In this document: piece after piece, positions 52,516 to 63,429 of the stretch
How the letters are laid out: the number at the start of each line of letters is the position of its first letter
Position numbering within the stretch: position 1 is the first letter of the stretch
From: Climacteris rufus
Taxonomy: Eukaryota > Chordata > Aves > Passeriformes > Climacteridae
Direction of reading: 5' to 3'
Assembly: GCA_013398175.1 (NCBI GenBank)
Contig: VZRZ01004912.1
Location: 773,881-837,880 of the forward strand
DNA length: 64,000 nt
Position numbers and translations under genes: made by a program
Notes under the pieces: generated by a model
The model's database searches: none
What the model was told of the DNA's origin: nothing
Seen by the model: the letters and a program-made list of their open reading frames with translations, nothing else

Positions 52516-53620
52516 TCTTTAATACAATATACATTATTTTCTCAGAGACAGGTTGGATTCTGCAGTCCTTACTAGCTATTTCACACCTCTCATGTGTGTG
52601 GGCACACTAAAGAGAGAGGATGAAGCTCAGCAGGTTTGAAAACCCTCACTTCTGAGAGTCAAAATCTAACAACTGTTTCTGTATCATCTGCAGAATTCAG
52701 CTCTTGTCTTTAGCACAATAACACTATCCATTGGGAAAAAAAGCCATAAGGGAAATTAGCAAGCAATCCAGACTGGAAAATGACAGTATCATAGTAACTA
52801 TTGGTTCACAGTAACACTGGATACAGAAAAGGTATCAGTCTTCTGATAATGACCAGACATTCTCAACATTTGTGAAAACAATTCCGGGAATAGAAACACA
52901 GAAGACAAACAACAATTATCTTTTCCTTTTGATTATACAAACATAATACATATATATATTTACACAAGAAATACTGAAAAATTAGTCTCACTATCTCTTT
53001 ATGTGCACATGAACACATGAGTAGAAATTAATTACAGCACCTATTTGAGTCTATTTTATCTCGATCCATGAATGTCAATAGTAGTAGTAATGATTTAGGT
53101 TTGCTCTCAGAGAGCTGGAACATTGCTCATAATTCTTTCATTTTAGTGTCCAGTTTGTACCTTGGCAAAAGTCTTTACAGCCCAGGTATCTGACTATATA
53201 CATATAATCTAACCTGGGCTCTTTATTGATTTTAATTACATGAAACTTCTCCAGATACAGTGTTACTACTAATTATAAAAGCACAGAAGTTTGAGATATA
53301 AAGGATTTATTGGGCCGCATTTATACTTTTCTAAATGAACTCCTGAAACTAAATGCAAAAATGCACATGTAATTACATGGCCCTATTTGTATGTGCAATT
53401 ACCATGATTACAAACTGGGCAAGTCCCAACAGCCATTTAGCATCTGAAATGGTTACATTCATCCCCTCCTGATGAACCACCACCCAGCATACAGATGTTA
53501 CAAAATACAGAATATATATATAGATGCAAAATATTCCCAGACAGCAATACTGAGGCCTTTCGTTTAAAAAGCTGACTTATACAACACAAGAAACAAGTAC
53601 AAGGGTACTACCCAAGACAC

Positions 53621-53634
53621 TTTTTTTTTTTTTT
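53621..53634. repeat. poly(T) run
   Basis: Fourteen T in presumed intron 1; no adjacent retroposon body is recognised. Confidence 0.8.
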
Positions 53635-54173
53635 AACTTCCTTTTGTTTTTGTCCAATCCATTTTAAGGTCAGAAATGAGACAGAATGGTTTGTATTCCC
53701 AGACAGTGAAGTAAGAAACAGATAGCTGGTGCATACAATAGCAAGAAAAATAACCACACGGGGAAACTGAATATAGCTGGAAGCAAAAGATGAGCCAAAA
53801 TATCTCCTCTATCTGAAATTCTATTAGGTTGGACATCATTCTCAGTGTCACAAAGCTACACTTCAGACATACTGAAGAGTGATGGTTTTCATACGCTTTT
53901 TCAGTATGGTTCCAATTAAATGAATGGAAAGAAATACAATTCCACATCTTTTTGCTATCTCAAGCCACTGCATTTAAATGCCACCTCAATATATTTTTGT
54001 GTAGAATCTAACAGCAAACAGTCACGATACTGGGATGCCTTTCTGTCTGTTTAGAAAAATGTATGCCAGATATGAAATGTTGACCTGTTCTCACATCATG
54101 TGCTGTAATTCACTTTGAGGAGCCCTGTTTACCAAATTTTTTCCCCTCACTGTTTGGATTTTCTCAGTCGTAA

Positions 54174-54285
54174 AGGCTCAGTCCTGCATTAGTCTTTCTG
54201 CACCCAAAACTCCCACTGAATCCCAACAGTTTTTAGGCATGCTGGGCTTACAGAGTCAGCCCCTGTGAAAGTTACATTGCATTGT
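54174..54285. repeat. Ancient amniote repeat fragment
   Basis: 'GCTCAGTCCTGCATTAGTCT' followed by 'GCACCCAAAACTCCCACTGA' resembles an old bird/turtle interspersed element. It is diverged and the ends are uncertain. Confidence 0.45.
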
Positions 54286-55453
54286 AGGAGCCCATGTCCC
54301 TACAGCCGGTCAGTTCGTCTGCCTTTACAATTCCCTTTTACTACAAATTATGGGGACAGAGGTGCCCCTTTCAGAGGAGCTGGGGCAGCAGGGGAGGGCA
54401 AAAGCAGAGGTCAGCCCCTACACAAAAGCCAACAAGCTTACTGAATAAAAACACAAAATAAAGAAGCTTATTAAGCTGTCATCAGCAGGGTAAGTCTGTG
54501 CGAACGATGAGCCCTCCTGCACTGGCGTAGACACCCTGACTGGACTTTAAGAAAAACAAATGTCAAGCCAGAACCGTTGCCAAAGTGTCACATTTCATTT
54601 ATGGAGGTAGGACCCACCTCTTCCAGACGGGTCTCCAGTCCCTTTCCCCAGCTGAGGCTCAGCTCTGCTGCCGGGCTGATCACTGCCCCAGCTGTGGGAG
54701 GGCAAAATGCCCCTGTACAGATCATATAATTTCCCTAAAAATCACAACACATTGTGAATACTTTTCTTTCTCTACAACCACAAAAACTGGAAATTTCTCC
54801 CTTTCTTCTTTATTGAATATGAGATTTCCGTGAGTCCAGGAAGGTGAACTGCAAGTACACCGTTACCAGCTGCAATGTAAGTGACAGGCTCAACTGCATT
54901 ACACCAGAAGTAGTTTTCAGAAACCTCTCTTCTCTTTTAATTTGGCTTTGCCTAAGCTGACTACAGGAGGACCCAACTGCTGCCCACAATAGAAAAAAAG
55001 TGTAATTAAATACAGTCTCACATGGATGAAGAGTGACAGTAGTCAACACTTCACACAGCCTTTCTTTTCAAAAATACATGGACACAGAGTTACTTAATCA
55101 AAACTGGTTGTGTCGAGATTGTATTTTGTAGTGTTTTAGTGCCCAGGGGAAATAAAATCTCCTACTGGCCTTTTGATGAGACATTTGCTTGAGCTGCTGT
55201 GTTTCAAACCCAGAACAGTATTTTAGAAGCTCTTGCTACTTTATTGCTAAGTTAATGTAATATTTTTAGGCAAGCAGTCCTTGGATTCACCTTTCATCCT
55301 TAAAGCACTCAGACAGTCTGCCCCTGCAAGAGCAGAAATCCCCAATGCTGCCTGATACAGCTATGGTTTACCAATACATGACTTGAGAAATTTGTCACTC
55401 TAAGATTTATTAATCATTCATCTTTTTAAAATTTCCCTTCATTGCTGATGGTA

Positions 55454-55530
55454 CATACATATAAAATATATATGCATACACACACAAGCACATATATACA
55501 AATTTGTGTATATATAAAATATATGCATAT
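55454..55530. repeat. TA/CA-rich low-complexity patch
   Basis: Alternating TA, CA and ATG dinucleotide runs, for example 'ATACACACACAAGCACATAT', over about 75 bases. Confidence 0.75.
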
Positions 55531-57384
55531 GCCTGTTTTGATATCTAAGGTATACACAAGATATTTGCATCTATATTTTAATGTTTTATATTTTTTTTAA
55601 ATATATGTTAAAATATTTTTAATATTGCAAATCAGCCCAAAAATACATGCAAACATGTAACGTGTCTCCCTGGAAAATGCAGGGAATTTAGTGCCTAAAT
55701 GTACTAAAGATCTATCCAATGCCAACTTTCCTGCTATAGAATATATAGAGACGGTGCACAAGAAGTAAACTGATTTTCTCCCATTGAAATCTAGCAATCA
55801 AGCCCTTCAAAGTGCTGAGTTTCACTGGAAAAAGACTCATACAGGGCATCCCCAGCACCACACAGAACATTTGAGTGCAGGACCCAAACTGTGAGGCAGG
55901 ACTTCCTCTGCTGCTGGGTACTGGAACCGAGAGCGAGCAGTGGGTAATTCCAACACTAAACTTTAAATTCACAGTTCTGCCTAGATTTTATTTATAAATG
56001 TATTATTATGACTAGCACTAAACTCCAGAAGAACTAAAAGTTACAGGAATCTCATACCTGGCACTGTTACTAAACATATTACTAAACATTCTCATTAACA
56101 GAAAAATTGGAATGTAGGACTGAGAAACAGACACTGTGTGTATCTAACCATATCTGTTGGTATATCCATAAAGGTCCACAGTTATCTCCATACATTTTAT
56201 ATGTACATGTGTGTATACATATCCATACATACCTGCTGCTCTGACACATATGTTGGCTATAATCTTATGATTTAGTAACATTATCTTCCTTTTACTCTCC
56301 TGCTTTCCTTATACTCTGAAGCGGAAAATTCTTCTACTAAAAACATTTACAGCACTTTAAATTTGCAATGCACTGCACAAGCTCAAGGCCCAACCCTGCA
56401 AATATTTAGTCACACAAGCAGCCTACTCTTGTAAAGCCTTGCAGTGAAGACAAATAGATCACTCATACAACCATGATTTCAATGGAAACAGGCTGATATC
56501 ACTGGAGGCACAGTTCATTATCTTGTAAATACCCAGATCAGAAGGTCCCCTGACCTCCATCCACAGCCACTGCATTCAGTTCCACTGCACCGCAAGTTTA
56601 ACCCTTTGTCATGACAGGATTTTGCATTACAAAACTGTCAAATAACCTCTGTGCATCATATGTTCAGAAAAGCTTGTCTTGGATTTATTACAAAAAAATC
56701 TGTCTTTATAATTCCTCCTTCTTAGCTATCTGAATCATATCATTGTGTACTTTATCATGGCAAGCTTTAAAATAAGCTTGGAGTCTATCTGCAGCTACAC
56801 AGTCCAAGAAAAAGGCAAGTCTTTCCAAACTAAGTTCCAAGTTCGGCCTAAAACAATATAAAATACCCACGTTTGGTGTCTATTACCTAAACTGAGCAGT
56901 TCAGCTGAGTGTGATGAAAAATAACAACTCCTTTAAAATTAGTCTAGAGTCAATATTAGTATTAGCACAGTGCCTGTGAGAACTAGTTCTTGTCAAGTGT
57001 TTCATGGCCATCACTCACAGGAAAAATGGCAAATTAGATGCCATGGGGCATCTACCTGAACCATCAGATGACTGTGTTGATGCAAAAATCCGTAAATAAC
57101 CTCTTTAAAAATGCCCAGCTTGAATATTTGACACAGACACTTCACAAACCAGGGCTGCAACGCTTCCAAGCATGGCCCCAGCTGATGCCTGGATCCACCA
57201 ACGCTCTCTGTGTCCATGCAGAGAGCAGAAAGACAGAGGAGCAGAGCTCTACCAGCTCTGGTAAACCCCTCCAGGGGTCATCTTCTCCTCCCTGACCAGC
57301 CACCACAACCCTGCCTGCCCTTCTTGAATATAGCCGCAACTAGAAAACAGCAGGTACAAAAATGGGAATTATGTTATTCAAGGA

Positions 57385-57690
57385 TAGGATGGGATAGGAT
57401 ATTTCAGTTGGTAGGTGGGAAGACACATGAAATGATCATCTAGTCCAAATTCCTGACCATTTCAGGGCTGACCAAAATTAAAGGGCATTGAGGGCATTGT
57501 TCAAATGCCTCTGAAACAGTGATGGGCTTGGGGCATTGACCACCTCTCAAGGAAGCCTGTTCCAGTGTTTGGCCACCCTTTCTAATGTCAAATCTCAACC
57601 TTCCTAGGTGCAGCTGTGAACAATTTCCATGTGTCTTATCACTGGATATCAGGGCAAAGACATTTACCTAGCTCCCCCACACTTGGGGGC
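57385..57690 (-). mobile_element. CR1 LINE 3' fragment, diverged
   Basis: The plus strand reads as antisense CR1. It has a tail-like GGATAGGATGGGATAGGAT, then 'CATCTAGTCCAAATTCCTGA', 'ACCTCTCAAGGAAGCCTGTT', 'CCAGTGTTTGGCCACCCTTT' and 'TGTCTTATCACTGGATATCA'. It is older than the other copies, judging by its many differences from the usual CR1 phrases. Same orientation as PKDCC. Confidence 0.85.
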
Positions 57691-58324
57691 AGAGGGAATG
57701 AAAGGGTAAGTTATAAAAACCATTTGCTTCCCCTTGCAATTCTGTCCTGGTCATAAGTATTTCCAGGCCAGGATACTGATGGGGTAGAATGGCCTTTCCA
57801 TTGTTGCTCCCATGAAAAGAGGCAAGCATCAAGGGAGAACTTGATCCTACCCACAGCATCCTGTGGTGACCACCGGTCTCTCCAAGCCACTGTACAGAAG
57901 AAGCAATGCTGGGCTCTCCTCAAAGAAATTGGATGAGGTTGCAAGACATCAACTCCCATAAAGGAGGCAGAAATTCAAACCAGTCTTCTGGAATGATTTA
58001 TGTGGCACATAAAACCGAGAAGCAACCATAGAAATCATTCAACAAATGATTGGGATTAGTTTTATGGATGATACTTTCAAAAGCAGGGACAATGTAGCCC
58101 TTTTAACTTATGCGATGACATGTGCTTTATGGAAAGCCATTCCTGCCAGCAGCTCTGCAAATTGAACACCCTCTGCCATCCCAAGGAATTCAACGGGAAA
58201 AAAAAAAACATTATTTGGTGACTTGAACATCAAGATGTGCAGCTTGTCTTCCAGGGACAGGAACAGTTAAGAGTGGGTTTGCAATTGTATCAGCTCTGTG
58301 CTTCCAGCAGCTCTGGAGTTCTTG

Positions 58325-58840
58325 TTAACAGATCCTTTCTTCACTCTTAAAAGTGCAGGATAACATCTGGGCCTTTTGGGAAGCAGTCTTACAATAAAGA
58401 AGCACTTTGTGTAATTCCTCTTTCCTCGCCAAACCACATCTGTCTGCTCTCTCTGCCCTTCTCCACTCCAGCCTGAGCTCCGTGGGGCTGTGGGGACATC
58501 TGTTAGCAGCAGCGGGCTGTCTCTGCCGAGCCATCAGTAGGTGGCACTGCCTGCTCTTTTCTCTCACCCACTCCAAGGTCCAGCCCCAACACCTTGTATC
58601 GACCACAGCTAATGATTTTGAAGGCTTAGATGCCTCATCTCCTTCAAGGTGCACCTGTGGTAATGTCAACCAATGGACTGACTGGGACAAAGAAGCAGCT
58701 CCATCACTGCTCACCAGGCAGTGGTGGTGGCAGCAACACCCAGAGGAAGGAGGTGACCAGCAGGAGGTGCAAACCTCTCCCGCCACTGACGGGATTTGGC
58801 AGGCTCCTCTGTCTGGGGGCTGAAGTTCCTCTGATCCCAA
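58325..58840. other. Unidentified stretch open on both strands
   Basis: This 0.5-kb stretch is open for 171 codons on the minus strand and, in an overlapping frame, for 138 codons on the plus strand (58407-58823). Neither product resembles a protein I know, the composition is low in hydrophobic blocks, and no splice or promoter context supports expression. I regard it as most likely non-coding, and list it because double-strand openness of this length is unusual in AT-rich intron. Confidence 0.2.
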
Positions 58841-59739
58841 AGCCAGTTAAATAACCAATATCAGCCTGGTCTTGCACCGTATGGACTCATTCATCTTTAG
58901 CCAACCTGTCCCAAGAGCAGCTCAAATGAACTAACTTAAAAAAAAAAAACAAACATTAGAAAGCATCTCCAGTCTAAAACGACCTTCCTAATTGCAGCAA
59001 TCCCCTACTGACGACTGTATGTGGGGTGCATGGGCAGAGCCCAACAAGCCCCAGCCCAAGTCTTACAGGTTAATTCTTATTAGGCACTTTGTTTTGAAAG
59101 ATTTGATCCCCAAGAGCTGGGAACCTCTGCTGCCCCATCCAAAAATTAAGAGTGACAAAATCTCCATGTAGACACCCACCAGCTGGTATCAGCAATTGCA
59201 CCACTTTTCTCAGGTCAGTAGTTCCCAAAGTTGTTATGGTCAAAATCCAGCCAGACACGGATCAAGACTTGTTGCTGGGAATCCTGCACCACTGCCACCA
59301 CAAAAGGGATTCAATGCCCACCCGCTGGCAACAGGGAAGAGGTCCCTTAGTAGCTCTTTCCACTACAGCACAATGTCCCCTTCCCCCCGCCTTCTGTGAA
59401 AACAACAGTGGATTCCTGCAAAAAGGATGGTGAAGGACCAGATCTTCAAGAGTCAATACAAACTCTATGCAAAGGAGCTTGCCCTGGAAATTAATTGTAT
59501 ATTGACTTTCTTCAGACTTGGAAAGATTGTCTACTTCCACCTGGAATAAGCAAATTCTATACAAAGCTTTCTTATTTTAATTCTCACATTAAAATTAAAA
59601 CTGCCCTATCCTGTTGGCTATGCATGTGTATAGGGAAACCATCAGGATAAAAAAGCTTGTTAATTATCACATGTAAAGAAAAGAAAATCTTGTTTAAAAA
59701 TAGGTATTTAAAAATATTGTGCTCGGCTAACACATCTTA

Positions 59740-60600
59740 AGTCTACTTGACAGCAGCGAGTATTTACAGTCTATTTTAATCAATTAATTTTCCAAGAGAC
59801 AAATATCCTCAATGTAATCATAACCATCCGAAAAAAACCAGTTACAAATACTACAGCGCTAACTGAACCAATGCATATAGAAACAGCTTTGATATTTGGA
59901 TGGTGACTTTTTTAGCGCGGATGCCATCTCGGAATTTCATCTACACATTTTAACTTTACACGAAAGATAGATGAGCCAAATGAACTGGCCTTGTGTGGGC
60001 AGCCAGCAAGCCATTGGTGCTGTTAGCAGCTAGTGTCTTCCATCAGCTTCAGGCAAAGCCAACCCTTTTCCCTGAGCTTTCGTGTGTGTTTTTAAGAAAG
60101 CAGTAGCTCCTTAAACGCATCATCGTGAACTCACACTGGAAGTGCTGATAAATGGCTGTCACAGAAATAAGCTTGCACTTTTCCAATGTCTGCAGTTTCA
60201 GACCTTCCCTCCCTTCTCTTCAGCAATGCAAACGAAGAAAGAATGGCACCACCCTTAATTCTGATACTCCAGGGCTATAATTACATTATTACAGTAAATC
60301 AAACATTGCCTTTGTGTCACTACAATTGTTCTCGTTGTTTGAAATTAACTGCAAATGGCTTGATTTTCTTTTCTTCCTCAAATATGGGCAGGGAGGAATT
60401 AAAGCACACTAAATCATCCCCATGAAAATGCACCGAAAGCCAAGATTCAGACAGCAGCATTTGAACTCTGCAAGAAAAGAAATCGCAGCACGGAGTGAAA
60501 GGAAGAGATCGGGCACCACATTTGACACAGAGCGACTGCAAAGCAATTAGCGGGCTGCTAAATCCTCTGTTACAATAAATCAGTGACCCAGTTCCCCCTC
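59740..60600. promoter_or_regulatory. Candidate conserved regulatory block with PBX-HOX and MEIS-type sites
   Basis: About 0.85 kb without recognisable transposons, in clear textural contrast to the repeat-bearing flanks. TGATAAAT at 60146-60153 fits the PBX-HOX consensus TGATNNAT, and CTGTCA at 60156-60161 is the reverse of the MEIS/PREP core TGACAG; the two are separated by two bases. Further homeodomain cores (TCAATTAATTT near 59780, TATAATTACATTATTAC near 60275) and SOX-like ACAATTGT lie nearby. This is a plausible enhancer for PKDCC in limb or mesenchyme. The call rests on motif density only. Confidence 0.35.
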
Positions 60601-61061
60601 TTTCCCAATGCCCTTCATTACAAAATCAACTTTAATGAACTACCTCTCTCTTCCCCACTCCAAGCAAATATATTTCCACTGTGGCCTGCACCTGCCCTTC
60701 CCAGCGGCTGCTGCCCCAGGGAGCCTCGGGCAGCCCCAGACAAGGGGGGGCAATGGCCCAGTGCTGGCCCTTCGTGCAAGTGACAGGCAGAGCACGGAAA
60801 TAAAAACAGGAAGGCAAGCTGCCTTTGCCTCAGCATTGCCTAATGTGAAACCACTCTCCCTCTTGCTGGCTTTCCATGTTTCTTTTGCTAGACTTGATTC
60901 ACCACATCTGCCAGAGCTGACACATCTGGCTCCTTCCCCAGGCGGAGGGCATGGTGGATATGTCAGCATGTTGTCTGAAGGCACTGGGACTTTCTGGAAA
61001 GAGCTCTTTTCCCCTCTATCATATATTGTACAACAATCAAGTCTTTTAAAAAGGATGGCTT

Positions 61062-61083
61062 AAAAAAAAAAAAAAAAAAAAAA
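61062..61083. repeat. poly(A) run
   Basis: Twenty-two A following GGATGGCTT. It is possibly a retroposon tail, but no body is recognised upstream. Confidence 0.85.
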
Positions 61084-61249
61084 GCTGATTTTGACAAGAG
61101 ACAGGCCAGAATGAGAACTGCTGAGACAGTAAAGAACAAGCCTGTTATCTTACAAACTACACTTCAGGCTGTCAGCTGCCAGAGATTTACAGGAAAACCC
61201 CCTTTCCTAGGACTGAACCGACACAAAATTTTATTTTCAGCAAAGAAAC

Positions 61250-61690
61250 TCATGAACACACAAGCCCCTGGCCGGGGCCAGGGATGCTCGGGAGCGGCCG
61301 GGAGGGTTCCAGCTGAGGCAGGGCGGCTGCCGGCCGCCTTCGTGGATGGGTCCCCGGGGTCGCTGCCTCCCACGCCCGCGGCGTGGGGAGGCGGAGGAAG
61401 AGCTCCCGCTTGCCTCAGGCGATCCCGGTTCGCTTCCAGCCCCGGGCGGTTGCCGGAGAGGCGAGCGGGAGGTGCCACCGCCCTGCCCGAACCCAGCCGG
61501 GGCTGCCCGCCAGCCCAGCCCTCCCCCGGCACGGCAGGGTGATACGAGGGTGGCATGTCCTTCCTGCTATTTATAGCAGCCGGCTCGTATTTGGGTATGC
61601 CGGGAGCCGCCGGGGAAGGGGGGGAAAGGAGCAAAAACGAGGTAGGAAGCAAAGGCAGGAAAGCTCCCGGCCCTTGGTGGCCCAGTAGAT
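61250..61690. promoter_or_regulatory. CpG-rich segment (CpG island-like)
   Basis: Dense CpGs and high GC over about 440 bases (for example GGCCGCCTTCGTGG near 61333, GCCCGCGGCGTGGGG near 61373, GCCGGGAGCCGCCGGGG near 61599) in otherwise AT-rich DNA. Long open frames appear on both strands here only because stop codons are AT-rich. It may be a promoter, for example of an upstream PKDCC transcript or a non-coding RNA; no initiator or TATA box is evident. Confidence 0.6.
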
Positions 61691-61871
61691 GTGGTGCCGT
61701 GCCTTTGGCATCTGTAGCCAGTGCGGTCCTCCTGCTCCAATGGGAACTGAGGCGCCTGTCAAAAGCCAGAGCAGGGAGGAGACGCTGGCTTTTGAACTGA
61801 CTCCCTCTGCCTCGGCAGCAACCCCTGGACAGTGAATTCTAAGCTCTGGCTCGGCTTCTGCTGAAAACAAG

Positions 61872-62078
61872 TTAAAAATCTGCCATGAGGTCGGCCGATC
61901 TTGTCCTGTTTGGGATTTTAACAGAGGCATAGTCAGCGTATTTCATGTTCACCAGTGCCCATTTCCCGCACTGGCTGTACAGCTCCTGCATGACACCAGA
62001 GACTTGCTCCTGGTCCACGGGAGCCCCAACAGTGTCCAGATAAAGCCTGTCAGGTCGATATTTACTGTCTCCTTTCAA
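61872..62078 (-). CDS. Unidentified coding-like frame, possible terminal exon or gene relic
   Basis: A 68-codon minus-strand frame, closed upstream by an in-frame TAA at 62088-62086 and ending in TAA. I do not recognise it. The first 50 residues look strongly coding: KYRPDRLYLDTVGAPVDQEQ, then VSGVMQELYSQCGKWALVNM and KYADYASVKIPN, with codon choice and amphipathic spacing unlike chance frames. Possible acceptors are weak (..CTTGAAAG before GAGACAG). A GTGAAC within the frame (after GCACTG) could be a donor if this is an internal exon. On the plus strand, AAG|GTAATG at the same edge is a good donor, so an antisense transcript is another option. It is not part of PKDCC as I know the protein. 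It could be an exon of a small lineage-specific gene or a pseudogene fragment. Confidence 0.4.
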   Translation of the reverse strand: MKGDSKYRPDRLYLDTVGAPVDQEQVSGVMQELYSQCGKWALVNMKYADYASVKIPNRTRSADLMADF

Positions 62079-62109
62079 GGTAATGCCTTATCGCACGTTT
62101 GGCCCTCAC

Positions 62110-62751
62110 TCAGGCCGCAGTACCCTGGCCCTGTGCGCCCCTGGAACGCAGTGTGTCAAACAACAAAGGGGGTGATGCCCGGGGGCTCGGGGGTCTCCTG
62201 CTCCCAGCCTGGCAGCACCGCTGGGGCTCATGCACCAGGAGGGCAGGCAAAAGAAAACACAATGACGAAATCCAAAGGAAACTAAAAACATGTTTCCGAT
62301 TTAAGTGTAATCTATTTTTAAATTGGGTGGCATGTAAATACGAAGCCCTAATTAACAGAGGGGATTTTTGCCCATGAGAGCATTTTCCCAGCACGGAGGC
62401 TGGCTGTGTTTCTCCTGGCGCTGGTGGAAGTGCCGGCTCATCCTCAACTGCTCCTGCTCCGGCCTCCCTGCCATGGAATACCCTGAATCTCGCCTTCCCT
62501 TCCCCTTCAGAGTCCACCTGATGTCCCAGACCGGGAAAGTGAATTACAGAGGCTCCTCCAAGGTTTGCTTCATGGGGATCGGGGCTCCGGGCAACTTCGG
62601 CAGAGGACCCCCCACCCGCACATGTGGGGACAGACAATGAACCCCCTCCCACTTCGTGAGGGGGACGGCTCCAAATTGATGCCAAATTAATCTTTTCAGA
62701 GAAGAAAACTACACACGAGTAACACTGGAAAGAAACACTAGTGCTCACCAA
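62110..62751 (-). other. Longest open frame in the window, probably non-coding
   Basis: At 213 codons on the minus strand this is the longest frame in the window. It has no recognisable domain; a hydrophobic run (FSFLWISSLCFLLPALLV) sits in its second half. It lies in GC-raised sequence between two CpG-rich segments, where long frames arise by chance. It ends just upstream of the coding-like frame at 62078-61872, which leaves open that the two belong to one transcript, but I see no splice sites joining them in frame. Confidence 0.2.
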
Positions 62752-63063
62752 AATAACCCAATTTTAAAAAACACACTCTTCAAGTTCAACCTGGCCAACT
62801 TGCTTACACTGAGGAAAAAAAAAAAAATCTTGGGGGGAAAAAAATTCCTCTCAGAGCTTACAGCTGTAGGGTGTGTTTCCTGCTTTCAATACAACCGGTA
62901 ACGATGGCTGCACCCAAGCAAGGCTTTTCCAAAAAGAACTCATCACAGCATAAGAGAAGCAACTCATATCCTTCCTCGGACCACAGGTTTTTGTGGTTTG
63001 CAAGATGTTGTTCTCCCTATGCATTATAGTTGGATCTGGCAACACAGAGGAAAGAGTATGGAA

Positions 63064-63155
63064 AAGGAAGGAAGGAAGGAAAAGGAAGGAAGGAGAAGGA
63101 AGGACGGAAGGACGGAAGGACGGAAGGACGGAAGGACGGAAGGACGGAAGGAAGA
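63064..63155. repeat. Purine minisatellite, 8-bp GGACGGAA units
   Basis: GGAAGGAAGGAAA-type sequence passes into about six tandem copies of GGACGGAA (roughly 63100-63150). All purine on one strand apart from the regular C, which puts a CpG in each unit. It is likely variable in copy number. Confidence 0.9.
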
Positions 63156-63429
63156 TATCTATTTTCTTGTCGTGTATAAATCATGACTAGCCTTTCTTTG
63201 AACAGTATATGAAACTCGAGAGCTTTGATCGCTGGGATCTGAAGTTCTCGTGGGGGAGCTGGTACTCCTGCTGCAGCTGCTGAAGAAGAAACACAAAGCT
63301 CCTTTACCCGGTTCAGTTCAAAAAGCACCTACTGTGAGACCGTCTGGTCTAACGTTCATTTTTTATTCTGCTGCAACGCTCATGCTATGCGAAACGCAAT
63401 AGGAATTTCCATACCAGCATTTACATCCA

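Noticed and set aside
61111..61652. Frames of 143 and 162 codons on opposite strands
   Set aside because: Artefacts of GC-rich, stop-poor CpG island sequence; neither matches PKDCC exon 1 or another protein I know.
63064..63155. CRISPR-like array
   Set aside because: It is an uninterrupted 8-bp minisatellite without spacers in a vertebrate genome.
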